64,000 bases of DNA. Origin: Niallia circulans NBRC 13626 (lineage in GTDB: Bacteria; Bacillota; Bacilli; Bacillales; Cytobacillaceae). Numbering within the stretch: the first letter of the stretch is position 1; every line of letters starts with the position of its first letter. The notes beneath the pieces were generated by a model. It worked only from the letters and a program-made list of their open reading frames with translations, made no database searches and was not told the DNA's origin. Shown here in pieces: positions 8,393 through 18,299 of this stretch. Where the stretch lies: the NCBI RefSeq assembly GCF_001591585.1, contig NZ_BCVE01000005.1, positions 274,056 through 338,055 on the forward strand, given 5' to 3'. Position numbers and translations under genes: made by a program.

Positions 8393-9280
8393 TTGGCAAA
8401 ATGGAATTATGCTTTAATCGTTTTTTTAGGTGGCTGCTGTTACGGAATTTTGTCTACATTTGTTAAACTTGCCTATGCTGCTGGATTTTCGGCAGCTGAA
8501 GTAACAGGTGCACAATATTTATTTGGTACAGCCATTACATGGATTCTTGTATTACTTACAAAGAAATATAAAGTAACGTTCATGCAAGCTATTAAACTCT
8601 TATTATCTGGTATTCCGTTTGGGATGACAGGAATTTTCTATTATCAATCCTTACAAACAATAAATGCTTCCCTTGCAATTATTTTACTGTTTCAATTTGT
8701 TTGGATTGGCACGCTTTTCGAAATGGTTATTTATAAGAAAAAGCCTACAAAGGAGAAGGTCATCTCGATTATTATTCTTCTATTCGGCTCTGTTCTCGCA
8801 GGAGGCATTTCTTTAGAAGGGGGCATGGATATTTCCTGGCAAGGTGCCGGTTGGGGATTACTTTCTGCCTTCACCTTTGCTACTTTTATTTTTCTTAGCG
8901 GATCTGTCGGAAAGAACACTGCTCCTCTCCTAAAGAGCGGCCTTCTTTCCGTAGGTGGCTTATTCGTTGTTTTTCTAGTATTTCCACCGGTTTATTTAAT
9001 GGATTTCTCTACGTTAATAGGGGTAGCACCATATGGATTGCTGCTTGGAGTTTTCGGTGCAGTTCTTCCGCCTCTGCTCTATTCTATTGGAATGCCACAA
9101 ATTGGACCGGGACTTGGCACTATCTTAACAGCTTCTGAGCTTCCTGTAGCTGTCTCGATGTCTGCACTCGTTTTAGGAGAACAGGTTGGCATGCTGCAAT
9201 GGATCGGTGTTGCCTTAATATTAGGAGGAATCGCTTTTAGTAATGTTCGACTATCCAAAGCAAAAATAGCTTCCTATTAA
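8393..9280 (+). CDS. EamA/DMT-family transporter
   Basis: A 295-residue integral membrane protein with ten predicted helices in two EamA halves, of the drug/metabolite transporter superfamily. I chose the TTG at 8393 because AGGAGG lies nine bases upstream; the longer frame from 8348 starts inside the leader terminator and is not credible. Typical second-half features are visible (the PPLLYSIGMPQIGPG and LGEQVGMLQWIGVALILGG segments). Substrate unknown: homologues export amino acids or metabolites. Regulation by leader read-through is likely. Confidence 0.85.
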   Translation: MAKWNYALIVFLGGCCYGILSTFVKLAYAAGFSAAEVTGAQYLFGTAITWILVLLTKKYKVTFMQAIKLLLSGIPFGMTGIFYYQSLQTINASLAIILLFQFVWIGTLFEMVIYKKKPTKEKVISIIILLFGSVLAGGISLEGGMDISWQGAGWGLLSAFTFATFIFLSGSVGKNTAPLLKSGLLSVGGLFVVFLVFPPVYLMDFSTLIGVAPYGLLLGVFGAVLPPLLYSIGMPQIGPGLGTILTASELPVAVSMSALVLGEQVGMLQWIGVALILGGIAFSNVRLSKAKIASY

Positions 9281-9460
9281 GGGACATTCTACCGATTCCC
9301 TCTAAAAACCTATTAAAACGAATAAGAGGATATATCTTTATAAAAGTAATTAATGGGTATTAATTACTCCTATGAAATCGAGTGTCGGGAAAATAGCACA
9401 GAAGGAATCCCACTAAAGAGAACTTACATCGACTAGATGGTTGCTATCTCTAGCACACTA

Positions 9461-9489
9461 AAAAAAGCAGCTGACAATTCAGCTGCTTT
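9461..9489 (-). terminator. Terminator of the adhesin gene
   Basis: AAAGCAGCTGA and TCAGCTGCTTT arms (11 bp) with a four-base loop. Read on the minus strand, the hairpin runs into seven Ts, 43 bp after the adhesin stop. The rest of the 9281-9531 gap holds nothing else I can support. Confidence 0.85.
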
Positions 9490-9531
9490 CTCTATTATTA
9501 GCTTACGTTGAAGATAGTAGATTTCTGTTTC

Positions 9532-12500
9532 TTAATTTCCTCTTTTTCTAATTCTAATTAAAACAGAAAAACCTATTAAGAGCACTCCTGCTAAAATGTA
9601 ATTGAAGTAACTTGTTGCTGTATCAGGAAGCGTCTTTCCAGGGTTATTTTTCGAACCAGAAGAATCTTCCCCTTTAGTACCACTCTCATCGTCAGACTCT
9701 TTCGTTGGTTTCTGTTCTCCGGAAACTATCTTTTCGTTTGCTACTTTAACAACAATTGGTTCTTGCTGCCCTTTGGTAATTTCAAACATGATTGGCTCTG
9801 ATAACTTCTTATAGCCATTAGGTGCTTTCGTTTCAAATAAGAGATATTCACCAGGCAATAAATCTATTAATTCTAAACTGCCATCTCTCCCGCTAATTCC
9901 CTCTTCCATGATGATATTACCTTGTTTATCAGTTAACTTGAAATGTGCATTTTCTAATGGTTGATTTGTTTTCTCGTCCACCTTCTTCACTATTGCACTT
10001 CCCAGTATTAACTTATTAGTGACCATAAGTTCTAATGTCTTCGCCTGTCCTTTTTCGATAGTGAAGTCAATCGGATCACTATTTAACTGGTAGTAAGCTG
10101 GTGCTTTCGTTTCTACCATTTGATACTTCCCTGGTTTTAAGCCTTCGATGCGGATTTTTCCATCCTTATCTGTCTTTAAGCCTTCTTGGAGTACTTTCCC
10201 TTCTATATCTTGAAGAACAAACTCCGCTCCTTCTAAGACAAGGTTTTTGTCATCTGCATCAACTTTCGTTAATTCTACCGAACCTGGTATTAAGCTATTC
10301 TCGGCTACTACTTCCAATGCTTTTGCTTGCCCTTTTTCAATGGTAAAGGTAATCGGCTCACTGTTCAATTGATAGTAAGCTGGTGCTTTCGTTTCTACCA
10401 ATTGATACTTCCCTGATTTTAAACCTTCGATAAGGATTTTTCCATCCTCATCAGTCTTTAAGCTTTCTTGGAGTACTTTCCCTTCTGTATCTTGAAGTTC
10501 AAACTCCGCCCCTTCTAAGACAAGGTTTTTGTCATCTGCATCAACTTTTGTTAATTTCACTGCTCCTGCTGTTAATTCATTAGTTGCTGTGATTGGTACC
10601 ATTTTTACATCAGCTAATGTTTTACTCTTGGAGATAGTAAAAGGGATTGGCTGCTTATTTAAATCATAGTTTTTCGGCGCTTTCACTTCCACAAACTGAT
10701 AATCACCTGGTTTTAAATTTTCTACCAGAATTTTACCTGCTTTATTTGTCACTAAGCCTTCGATTAAAACATTCCCTTGGCTATCTTTCAGCACAAATTC
10801 CGCATTACTTAATGGTAAGTTTTGTTGATCGGCATCCACTTTTGTTAGTTCCACCGAACCAGGTATTAAGCTATTCTCGGCCTTCACTTCCAATGTCTTC
10901 CCTTGCCCTTTTTCAATCGTGAAGACAATCGGATCGCTGTTTAACTGATAGTAAGCTGGTGCTTTCGTTTCCACCAATTGATACTTCCCTGGCTTTAAGC
11001 CATCGATGTGGATTTTCCCATCCTTATCTGTTATTAACCCTTCTAGAAGGTTTTTCCCTTCCATATCTTGAAGCGCAAACTCTGCTCCTCCAATAACAAG
11101 ATCGTTCTTATCTGCATCTACTTTTGTTAACTCTACTGCTCCTGGTGTTAATTCATTTGTTGCTATAACTGTCACTTTCTTTACTTCTGCTGCTGTACTG
11201 CTTTTTGAGATTGTAAAAGGAACAGGCTTTTTATTTAAATTATAATTTTTTGGTGCCTTTACTTCTACAAACTGATAATTTCCTGGTTTTAAATTTTCAA
11301 CTAGGATTTTACCTGATTCATTTGTTACTAAATTCTCAAACAGGATATTGCCTTTATCATCTTGAAGGACAAACTCAGCCCCACTCAGATATTGCTCTTG
11401 TTGATCAGCATCTACCTTCGTTAATTCTACTGAACTAGTAATTAAACTGTTCTCGGCCGTTATTTCTAATTGTTTTTCTTGTCCTTTTTCAATTGTGAAG
11501 ACAATCGGATCACTGTTTAACTGGTAGTATGCTGGTGCTTTCGTTTCTACCAATTGATACTTCCCTGGTTTTAAGCCTTCGATTCGGATTTTTCCATCCT
11601 TATCTGTCTTTAACCCTTCTTGCAGTACTTTCCCTTCTGTATCTTGAAGTGAAAATTCTGCCCCTTCTAGGACAAGATTCTTATTGTCCGCATCTACTTT
11701 TGTTAATTCTACTGAACCTGGTATTAAGCTATTCTCCGCTACTACTTCCAATGGCTTCGCTTGTCCTTTTTCAATCGTGAAGACAATCGGATTGCCGTTT
11801 AACTGATAGTCAGCAGGTGCTTTCGTTTCTACCAATTGATACTTCCCTGGTTTTAAGCCTTCGATTCGGATCTTTCCATCCTCATCTGTCTTTAACCCTT
11901 CTTGCAGTGTTTTTCCTTCTGTATCTTGAAGTTCAAACTCCGCTCCTTCTAAAACAAGGTTCTTATCGTCTGCATCTACTTTTGTTAATTCTACTGAACC
12001 AGTTATCAAGCTATTTTCAGCTTTTACTTCCAATAACTGTTCTTGCCCTTTTTCAATCGTAAAGACAATTGGGTTATTGTTTAGTTGATAATAAACTGGC
12101 GCTTTCGTCTCTACCAGCTGATACTTGCCTGGCTTTATCCCTTCAATTAGAAGTTTTCCATCTTTATTTGTTTTTAAGTTACCTAGTATCGTATTACCTT
12201 CGATATCCTGCAGCGAAAACTCAGCGTTTTCTAAACGAAGGTTCTTATCATCTGCATCTACTTTTGTTAACTCCACTGAACCAGTGATTAAACTATTTTC
12301 AGCTGTTATTTCCAATGCTTTCGTCTGTCCTCTTTCAATGGTGAAAACAATTGGTTTTTTACTTAATTGATAGTAAGTTGGTGCTTTCGTCTCTACTAGT
12401 TGATACTTCCCTGGTTTTAAGCCATCGATGTAGATTTTTCCATCTTTATCTGTTTTTAATCCTTCTTGCAGTGTTTTTTCTTCCGTATCTTGAAGTTCAA

Positions 12501-15500
12501 ACTCCGCTCCTTCTAAAACAAGATTCTCATCGTCTGCATCTACTTTCGTCAGCTCAACTGAACCTGGTGTTAGTTCGTTAAATGCAGAAACGGTTACTAC
12601 TTTTACATCTGCGGCTGTTTCGCTTTTAGAAATAGTGAAAGCTACGGGTTTCTTATTTAAAACATAATCTTTCGGCGCCTTCACTTCTACAAACTGGTAA
12701 TTTCCTGGTTTTAAATTTTCTACTACAATTTTTCCTTCTTTATTTGTTACCAATTTTTCGAACAAGATATGACCGTTATCATCCTGAAGGACAAACTCGG
12801 CTTCACTTAAATATTGATCTTGTTGATCAGCATCTAATTTCGTTAATTCTACCGATCCAGTAATAAGGCTATTCTCGGCAGTCACTTCCAATGCTCTCTC
12901 TTGTCCTTTTTCGATTGTAAAAATTATTGGCTTTTCATTTAATTGATAGTAAACTGGCGCTTTCGTTTCAACCAATTGATAGCTGCCTGGTTTTAAGCCG
13001 TCAATGCGAATTTTCCCTTCTTCATTTGTCTTTAATCCCTCTTGCAGCGTTTTTCCTTCCTTATCTTGAAGTTCAAACTCCGCACCTTCTAAGACCAGAT
13101 TGTGATTGTCCGCATCTATTTTTGTTAATTCGACTGAACCCAATGTTAGTTCATTCGTTACTACCTTCAATAGTGGTTTTTCTTGTCCTTTAACAATAAC
13201 AAAACTAATTGGGCTTTCCACTTTTTTATAGCCAAATGGCGGTTTTGTTTCAACGAATTGATAGTTGCCTGGTTTTAAGCCATCAATGAATATTTTTCCT
13301 TCTTCATTGGTGATTAGTCCGCTTTTGATGCTATTACCTTCTTGATCTTGTAATTCAAATTCAGCGTCCTTTAATGGCATCATATCATTATCCGCATCTA
13401 CTTTAAGAAGTTCAACCGCTCCAAGAATTAATTCATTTTCAACTTGAATGGATAGTACTTCCGTTTGCCCTCTTTCTATCTCGAAAATAACTGGTTCCTT
13501 CTCCAATACATATCCAAAAGGAGCCTGTTTTTCGATGAATTGATAAGTGCCTGGTACCAGATTTTCTACTAAAATTTTTCCTTCTTCATCTGTTATAAGA
13601 TCAGACTTGATTATATTTCCATCTTTGTCTTGCAGCTCAAATACAGCATCTGCTAAAACAATCGAATGATCATCCTTCTCTACTTTTGTCAGTTCAACAG
13701 AGCCTGGGATCAACGTATTTGCTGCTGTCACTTTTACTTGTTCTGCATCAGCTGCTGTCTTACTCTTGGAAATCGTAAAGCTGATTGGTTCACTATTTAA
13801 TTGGAAATCAGCTGGTGCTTTTACCTCTATAAACTGATATTTTCCTGGTTTTAATTGATCAACCGTTATTTTACCAGATTTATCTGTTACTAGTTTTTCC
13901 GCAATTAGTTCCCCTGCTTCATTGCGGAGTTCAAACTCTGCTCCTGCTAATGCTTCCTTTGAATCAGCCTGATTCACTTTTGTTAATTCAACGGAACCCT
14001 CAACTAACTCATTATAGGCTGTTACCTTAACTGGATCTGTTTTACCATCTTCAATCGTAAAGTCAATGGGCTTAGAATCCAGCTTATAATAATCAGGTGC
14101 TGTAGTTTCTATAAACTGATAAGATCCAGGTTTAAGATTTTCTACAAAAAGGAGCCCTTTTTCATCTGTTGTAAGATTCGAGGTTAAAAGCTCCCCGTCT
14201 TTCCACAACTGGAATACAGCATTCGCTAACGGCGTTTGCTTGTCATCCATATCTAGTTTCGTTAACTCTACAGAACCGAGTTTTTTATTTTTTGCTACTA
14301 GTTCTATCGCCTTCGTTTGATCTTCCTTAATAGTAAAAGCTATCGGTTCCTCATTAAGCTCATATCCATTAGGTGCTTTCGTTTCTATAAACTGGTATTC
14401 TCCAGGCTCTAGGTTGTCTCTAAATACCTTGCCTTCCCCATCTGTTGTCAATGTTTCTAATTCAACAAACTTATCGTCAACCTTCTTCAACAACTTAAAA
14501 GTAGCTCCAGCCAATGTAGTATCTGTTGAGGCCATATCCACTTTCGTTAACTGTACGGCTTTGATTATTTTTTGGTTCTTTATCGTTATTTCGCTATTCT
14601 CTTTTTCAATTGTTATATTTTGTTCTCCATTAATGCCTGCTAAATATCCTTCTGGTGCTTTATCTTCTTTTAAGACATAATCACCAAAAAGCAGTTTGTC
14701 AAAAAGGATTTCTCCCTTGTCATCAGTGACCGCTGTTTTTAATGTAATGCCACTCTGCTTATCAACAAGTGAAAAAGCAGCTCCCTGTAATTTTTCCTGA
14801 CTGCTTGCATCGATTTTAACAACTTTCAAGTTTGCAAGCACTCCAGTTCCATCTCCCATACCAGCTGTTCTTTTGACTATAACAACTTTCTCTGTGGACG
14901 AGATTTGCCCTGGTTCGATGTTTTCTCCTGTAATAGAAACATCATTACTAACTGCATCATTTACATTCGCCTGGATATATGACTGATACTCAAGTATATG
15001 AGGTTCATTTATTTCTTTCAGAAACACTAGTTTAAATGAACTTGGATCTTCCTCAAGCTGAAGAGAATAGTCCTTTCCTTGAACCAGCTCTTCCCCCTTT
15101 GTTACATTCCCTTTCGAATCTACATTAGTTGAATAAAGGTGAAAAGAGTCCTTTAATAACATTTGGTTTGGACTAGGAATATCCTCAATGCTCGCATTCA
15201 TTATCTGAGATTGGGCAAAATTGATATTTACTTTCCAATCAATTAGTTTTCCGGATTGCGTTCCATCCTTCGTAATATAAGTACCACCATGCGGGATACT
15301 AACAGATGCAGATAATTCGGTTTCTTTTGTTTCTCCATCATATAAAACTGCTTTATTATCATATTTCGAACTTACTAACGCTAAATCCTTTAAACTAGTT
15401 TTATAGGTAATATAATAGGCGGATTGAATTTCCTCTTTAAATTCAATTCTAAATCCTTTATTACCATTCTCATCTTCCTTGTTGGATATAGAATAGTCTT

Positions 15501-18093
15501 CACTTGGAACTAGTTCCCCTTTCCCTATTCCATTGGAACCACCTGTTAAATTCATTTTAAAGACTTCAATGGAATTATCTACTAAGCGCTGGTTTCCTAA
15601 AATATAATCCTCTACTACCGCATTGCGCAGCAGCTTTTCATTATAATTTATCCCAACGTTCCACGTAATTTCTTTTGTAACTGCATCATAATTCCCATTT
15701 TTAAAGCCATTGGATTGAGTAAAACTGTCCGGAGTAAATCTAGATACTACTTCTTTGTTCGCTTCCTCTCCATTTTCATCGATCCATGTCAAAATACCCT
15801 TATTTTCAAGGTAATAATGTGTTTTTTCTAGTCGAGTTTCATAGTCAAAAGTTGTCTTGTATTTTATCGTCGTCATGCGATCAATCTTGTGCAAAAATTC
15901 AATAGAAAATTTTGCATCACTTGTTTCAACAAGCTTATAGTCTGTGCCTAACTCTAATGTATTTTCTCCACTCTTAATAACTAGACTTTCCTTGTCTAAA
16001 GTCAGTCCCTCATTTACAAATATATCGTCTAAATTAACACTGTTCATCTCATACTGATCGTGATTAAATGTTATGGTCCAGTCAATACTCTTATCTTTGT
16101 AATTAGGTGTTCCATGCGATTTAAATAAAATACGCTGCCCAATATTCCTTGAAGCCTCTTTTGTTTCATTTGGGGATATAACTGTATTTTTAATCGTTTC
16201 TCCCTCAAATACACGGTCAATCGCTTTAGTCTGATATACTATTTTGTAAGCTGTCTTGATATCGTTGTTAAAACTTAACTTGAACCCATTTTTATTATCT
16301 TCGTTTATTTCTTGTAGCGTGTATGATGATGCGGGAATTTCTTCTCCCACACTTTCTTTGCCGTCTTCATCTATTGTGACATTGTAAATCTTCAATGATT
16401 CCTTCATTAAGGATTGACTATTTGTAAATAGATCTTTTAAAATAGCTTGATCCTTCTTAATTGCTTTTTCGTTGTAATTATATTTGATTTCCCAACTAAT
16501 GCTTTGCTTATCTGCATCATAGCCAGTCGAACTTTTCTCTAGATGACTTCCTCTATTTACACTTACAGATGCTGCTGCTTCACCCTTCGGATTATTATTT
16601 GAAAGAAGGATGGCTTTATTATCAAATTTCTTCTGATTTTCATCTGTAATAGTAGTTTCATAAACTAATCGATAAGCTGTTCCTATTGTATTTTTAAACT
16701 TAATAGTGAAATCTTTGTTATCCTCTGCTTTTCCTATTTCATATAAGGATGGATCTACTTCATCCCCTAACGTCATTTGACCATTCAATTTTGTATTAAA
16801 ATGAAATAATTTTATAGAACCAGCTTTTAATTCTTGGCCTGTTTGAATGGGATCACTTAAAACAACATTCTCCAGATTTTCTAAAGATTTATTAAAATCA
16901 ACCGTCCATGAAATGCTATTAGCATTATATGCTTTATTTGCGAGCCCGCTTTTTGTCACTGTTGGTCCATTCGGAGTGTATTCAATGGGAATCTTTATTG
17001 AGTTGCTGTCTTTAATAGGTGTAATAGTGACTGTTTTTTCTTCATTGACAACAAGCTCTTCACTTAACTTTGTCCATACTTTAAGCGTGCCTTCTATATT
17101 AGAATATTGTTCAATAAATTCATTAAATACAATAGTTGCTGTTCCATTTTCCGCTACCGAAAAATGACCAATAACTTGATTATTGAATCGTATTTCCTCT
17201 TTATCTACTATATTATAAACCTCTAGCTCCTCAGGTAATGTAAACGTGAAGGTAGCCCCATCCTTATAACCATGGCCATTTTGAAGTTTCCACGTATAAT
17301 CAACACCAATGTAGGAGTTCTTATTAGGCCTTTCTAGATTGTTTCCATTCTCATCCTCGTAAGTAAGCTCTGCTTTTACAAGGATGTTCTCTTCTATATT
17401 TGAACTTTTAATTTCCCTTATATTTACTTCTTTTCTTTCATTTTCTAGTGGTAAATCAGTTATATCCTTTTCTTGTTGACCACTATCACTAGGTTGCTCT
17501 TCTTTTAACGCTTCTTCTGTTTCAGGAGCTTTCTCCTGACCTGAGCTATCCTTTTCTTCTTGGCTTTGGATAGATTCTAAACCAACCTCAATAACTTTAC
17601 TTCCTTCCCTTAAAGTAAATGGAATAGAGAGAGACTTCTCGTCACCCTTTATCTTTTCTGCATTTAGCTTTACTGGTACAGAAAGCAATCCGTTATAAGC
17701 CTCTGTAGTTTCTTCCTCTGCGTTAATATGGAGAGTGACAATCCCTTGGGTGGTGATACTATATTCTCCAACTGATTGATTATCACTTGTTACTAATGGT
17801 CCCTGCTTCTCTTCAGTCACTGTTAGCTCTGAAGGTATTTGAAATGATAATGCTTTACCCTCTGATACATCGATATCAGCAAGAGACCATTGATATTTCA
17901 AATCCAGTTTGGAGTCTAATGTAATTTTATTTGCTAGATTGACAGCATTCCCTTGTTCATCCAATAGATTCACATCTATTAGCGGATTATCATCCAATTC
18001 TATTGCTAATACTGATGAAGGTAAAAGAATGCTGCTCATTACCGTTTGCATAATAAAAACAAACAGTAGAAAACTAATACTTATCCTCTTCAA
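9532..18093 (-). CDS. Giant LPxTA-anchored adhesin with collagen-adhesin-like modules and 18 SpaA/Cna-B repeats
   Basis: A 2853-residue surface protein. The TTG at 18093 is taken as start because AAGGAG lies eight bases upstream and it gives a proper signal peptide (KR, then a hydrophobic core, cleavage near SVLA, residue 30). About residues 31-1080 hold two N-terminal adhesin-type domains and about five collagen-binding-like modules (each with an ISWTV/IDWTI-type strand and an AY-I-YKT end). About 1083-2786 are 18 Cna-B/SpaA-type repeats of 85-95 residues (SVELTKVDAD..., AEFELQD, ENLKPGKYQLVETKAP). A KES/GSK linker, an LPDTA signal near residue 2821, a membrane helix and an RIRKRGN tail follow. 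SpaA repeats usually carry intramolecular isopeptide bonds. It is expected to be sortase-anchored and probably binds host, plant or matrix polymers. Confidence 0.93.
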   Translation of the reverse strand: MKRISISFLLFVFIMQTVMSSILLPSSVLAIELDDNPLIDVNLLDEQGNAVNLANKITLDSKLDLKYQWSLADIDVSEGKALSFQIPSELTVTEEKQGPLVTSDNQSVGEYSITTQGIVTLHINAEEETTEAYNGLLSVPVKLNAEKIKGDEKSLSIPFTLREGSKVIEVGLESIQSQEEKDSSGQEKAPETEEALKEEQPSDSGQQEKDITDLPLENERKEVNIREIKSSNIEENILVKAELTYEDENGNNLERPNKNSYIGVDYTWKLQNGHGYKDGATFTFTLPEELEVYNIVDKEEIRFNNQVIGHFSVAENGTATIVFNEFIEQYSNIEGTLKVWTKLSEELVVNEEKTVTITPIKDSNSIKIPIEYTPNGPTVTKSGLANKAYNANSISWTVDFNKSLENLENVVLSDPIQTGQELKAGSIKLFHFNTKLNGQMTLGDEVDPSLYEIGKAEDNKDFTIKFKNTIGTAYRLVYETTITDENQKKFDNKAILLSNNNPKGEAAASVSVNRGSHLEKSSTGYDADKQSISWEIKYNYNEKAIKKDQAILKDLFTNSQSLMKESLKIYNVTIDEDGKESVGEEIPASSYTLQEINEDNKNGFKLSFNNDIKTAYKIVYQTKAIDRVFEGETIKNTVISPNETKEASRNIGQRILFKSHGTPNYKDKSIDWTITFNHDQYEMNSVNLDDIFVNEGLTLDKESLVIKSGENTLELGTDYKLVETSDAKFSIEFLHKIDRMTTIKYKTTFDYETRLEKTHYYLENKGILTWIDENGEEANKEVVSRFTPDSFTQSNGFKNGNYDAVTKEITWNVGINYNEKLLRNAVVEDYILGNQRLVDNSIEVFKMNLTGGSNGIGKGELVPSEDYSISNKEDENGNKGFRIEFKEEIQSAYYITYKTSLKDLALVSSKYDNKAVLYDGETKETELSASVSIPHGGTYITKDGTQSGKLIDWKVNINFAQSQIMNASIEDIPSPNQMLLKDSFHLYSTNVDSKGNVTKGEELVQGKDYSLQLEEDPSSFKLVFLKEINEPHILEYQSYIQANVNDAVSNDVSITGENIEPGQISSTEKVVIVKRTAGMGDGTGVLANLKVVKIDASSQEKLQGAAFSLVDKQSGITLKTAVTDDKGEILFDKLLFGDYVLKEDKAPEGYLAGINGEQNITIEKENSEITIKNQKIIKAVQLTKVDMASTDTTLAGATFKLLKKVDDKFVELETLTTDGEGKVFRDNLEPGEYQFIETKAPNGYELNEEPIAFTIKEDQTKAIELVAKNKKLGSVELTKLDMDDKQTPLANAVFQLWKDGELLTSNLTTDEKGLLFVENLKPGSYQFIETTAPDYYKLDSKPIDFTIEDGKTDPVKVTAYNELVEGSVELTKVNQADSKEALAGAEFELRNEAGELIAEKLVTDKSGKITVDQLKPGKYQFIEVKAPADFQLNSEPISFTISKSKTAADAEQVKVTAANTLIPGSVELTKVEKDDHSIVLADAVFELQDKDGNIIKSDLITDEEGKILVENLVPGTYQFIEKQAPFGYVLEKEPVIFEIERGQTEVLSIQVENELILGAVELLKVDADNDMMPLKDAEFELQDQEGNSIKSGLITNEEGKIFIDGLKPGNYQFVETKPPFGYKKVESPISFVIVKGQEKPLLKVVTNELTLGSVELTKIDADNHNLVLEGAEFELQDKEGKTLQEGLKTNEEGKIRIDGLKPGSYQLVETKAPVYYQLNEKPIIFTIEKGQERALEVTAENSLITGSVELTKLDADQQDQYLSEAEFVLQDDNGHILFEKLVTNKEGKIVVENLKPGNYQFVEVKAPKDYVLNKKPVAFTISKSETAADVKVVTVSAFNELTPGSVELTKVDADDENLVLEGAEFELQDTEEKTLQEGLKTDKDGKIYIDGLKPGKYQLVETKAPTYYQLSKKPIVFTIERGQTKALEITAENSLITGSVELTKVDADDKNLRLENAEFSLQDIEGNTILGNLKTNKDGKLLIEGIKPGKYQLVETKAPVYYQLNNNPIVFTIEKGQEQLLEVKAENSLITGSVELTKVDADDKNLVLEGAEFELQDTEGKTLQEGLKTDEDGKIRIEGLKPGKYQLVETKAPADYQLNGNPIVFTIEKGQAKPLEVVAENSLIPGSVELTKVDADNKNLVLEGAEFSLQDTEGKVLQEGLKTDKDGKIRIEGLKPGKYQLVETKAPAYYQLNSDPIVFTIEKGQEKQLEITAENSLITSSVELTKVDADQQEQYLSGAEFVLQDDKGNILFENLVTNESGKILVENLKPGNYQFVEVKAPKNYNLNKKPVPFTISKSSTAAEVKKVTVIATNELTPGAVELTKVDADKNDLVIGGAEFALQDMEGKNLLEGLITDKDGKIHIDGLKPGKYQLVETKAPAYYQLNSDPIVFTIEKGQGKTLEVKAENSLIPGSVELTKVDADQQNLPLSNAEFVLKDSQGNVLIEGLVTNKAGKILVENLKPGDYQFVEVKAPKNYDLNKQPIPFTISKSKTLADVKMVPITATNELTAGAVKLTKVDADDKNLVLEGAEFELQDTEGKVLQESLKTDEDGKILIEGLKSGKYQLVETKAPAYYQLNSEPITFTIEKGQAKALEVVAENSLIPGSVELTKVDADDKNLVLEGAEFVLQDIEGKVLQEGLKTDKDGKIRIEGLKPGKYQMVETKAPAYYQLNSDPIDFTIEKGQAKTLELMVTNKLILGSAIVKKVDEKTNQPLENAHFKLTDKQGNIIMEEGISGRDGSLELIDLLPGEYLLFETKAPNGYKKLSEPIMFEITKGQQEPIVVKVANEKIVSGEQKPTKESDDESGTKGEDSSGSKNNPGKTLPDTATSYFNYILAGVLLIGFSVLIRIRKRGN
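9735..14845 (-). repeat. Tandem array of 18 SpaA/Cna-B coding repeats
   Basis: About 18 coding units of 260-285 bp in direct orientation. The units starting with GSVELTKVDADDKNLVLEGAEF-type text (repeats 9-12, 16, 17) are nearly identical, while the first five and the last are diverged, as expected when an array grows from its middle. A longer variant, with the FVEVKAPK and FTISKS signatures, recurs at repeats 4, 8, 13 and 15. Such arrays vary in copy number and are prone to assembly collapse. Confidence 0.9.
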
Positions 18094-18238
18094 CCTATTT
18101 TCTCCTTTCAAAATATGATTGCTAGATAAACAAATATTCAAGCTTAGCTTTGATTCTTATTTAGGAATAACAAACTCGTAAAAGACTTGTATTGATTTTT
18201 ATTTGTCTATCTAAAGCTTTATATAGAGTATCAATACC

Positions 18239-18260
18239 TTCTGAACAAATTCTGAACAAA
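18239..18260 (-). promoter_or_regulatory. Tandem operator-like direct repeat upstream of the adhesin
   Basis: TTCTGAACAAA occurs twice head to tail (18239-18249 and 18250-18260), an exact 11-bp periodicity of one helical turn, about 150 bp upstream of the adhesin start. A closely similar sequence (TCTGGACAAATTC, 22543-22555) lies upstream of the kinase gene. Tandem direct repeats at this spacing are the usual target of winged-helix response regulators, so this is a good candidate site for the regulator encoded next door. A TAGATA -10-like box lies about 25 bp downstream on the minus strand. Confidence 0.6.
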
Positions 18261-18299
18261 AAAAGAGGATATCCCATCCATTTGGGACACCCTCTTTTT
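18260..18299 (-). terminator. Terminator of the kinase/regulator operon
   Basis: AAAAAGAGG and CCTCTTTTT arms with an inner CCCA/TGGG pair and two mismatches form a hairpin with A- and T-runs, immediately after the response-regulator stop. It separates that operon from the adhesin, which therefore needs its own promoter. Confidence 0.8.

Noticed and set aside
10101..13193. Many plus-strand open frames rich in Leu, Ser and Pro across the adhesin gene
   Set aside because: They recur with the repeat unit, have no ribosome sites, and mirror the codon pattern of the minus-strand gene.
9735..14845. Regular repeats that might be taken for a CRISPR-like or satellite array
   Set aside because: The unit is about 270 bp, coding throughout in one frame, and translates to SpaA/Cna-B domains.
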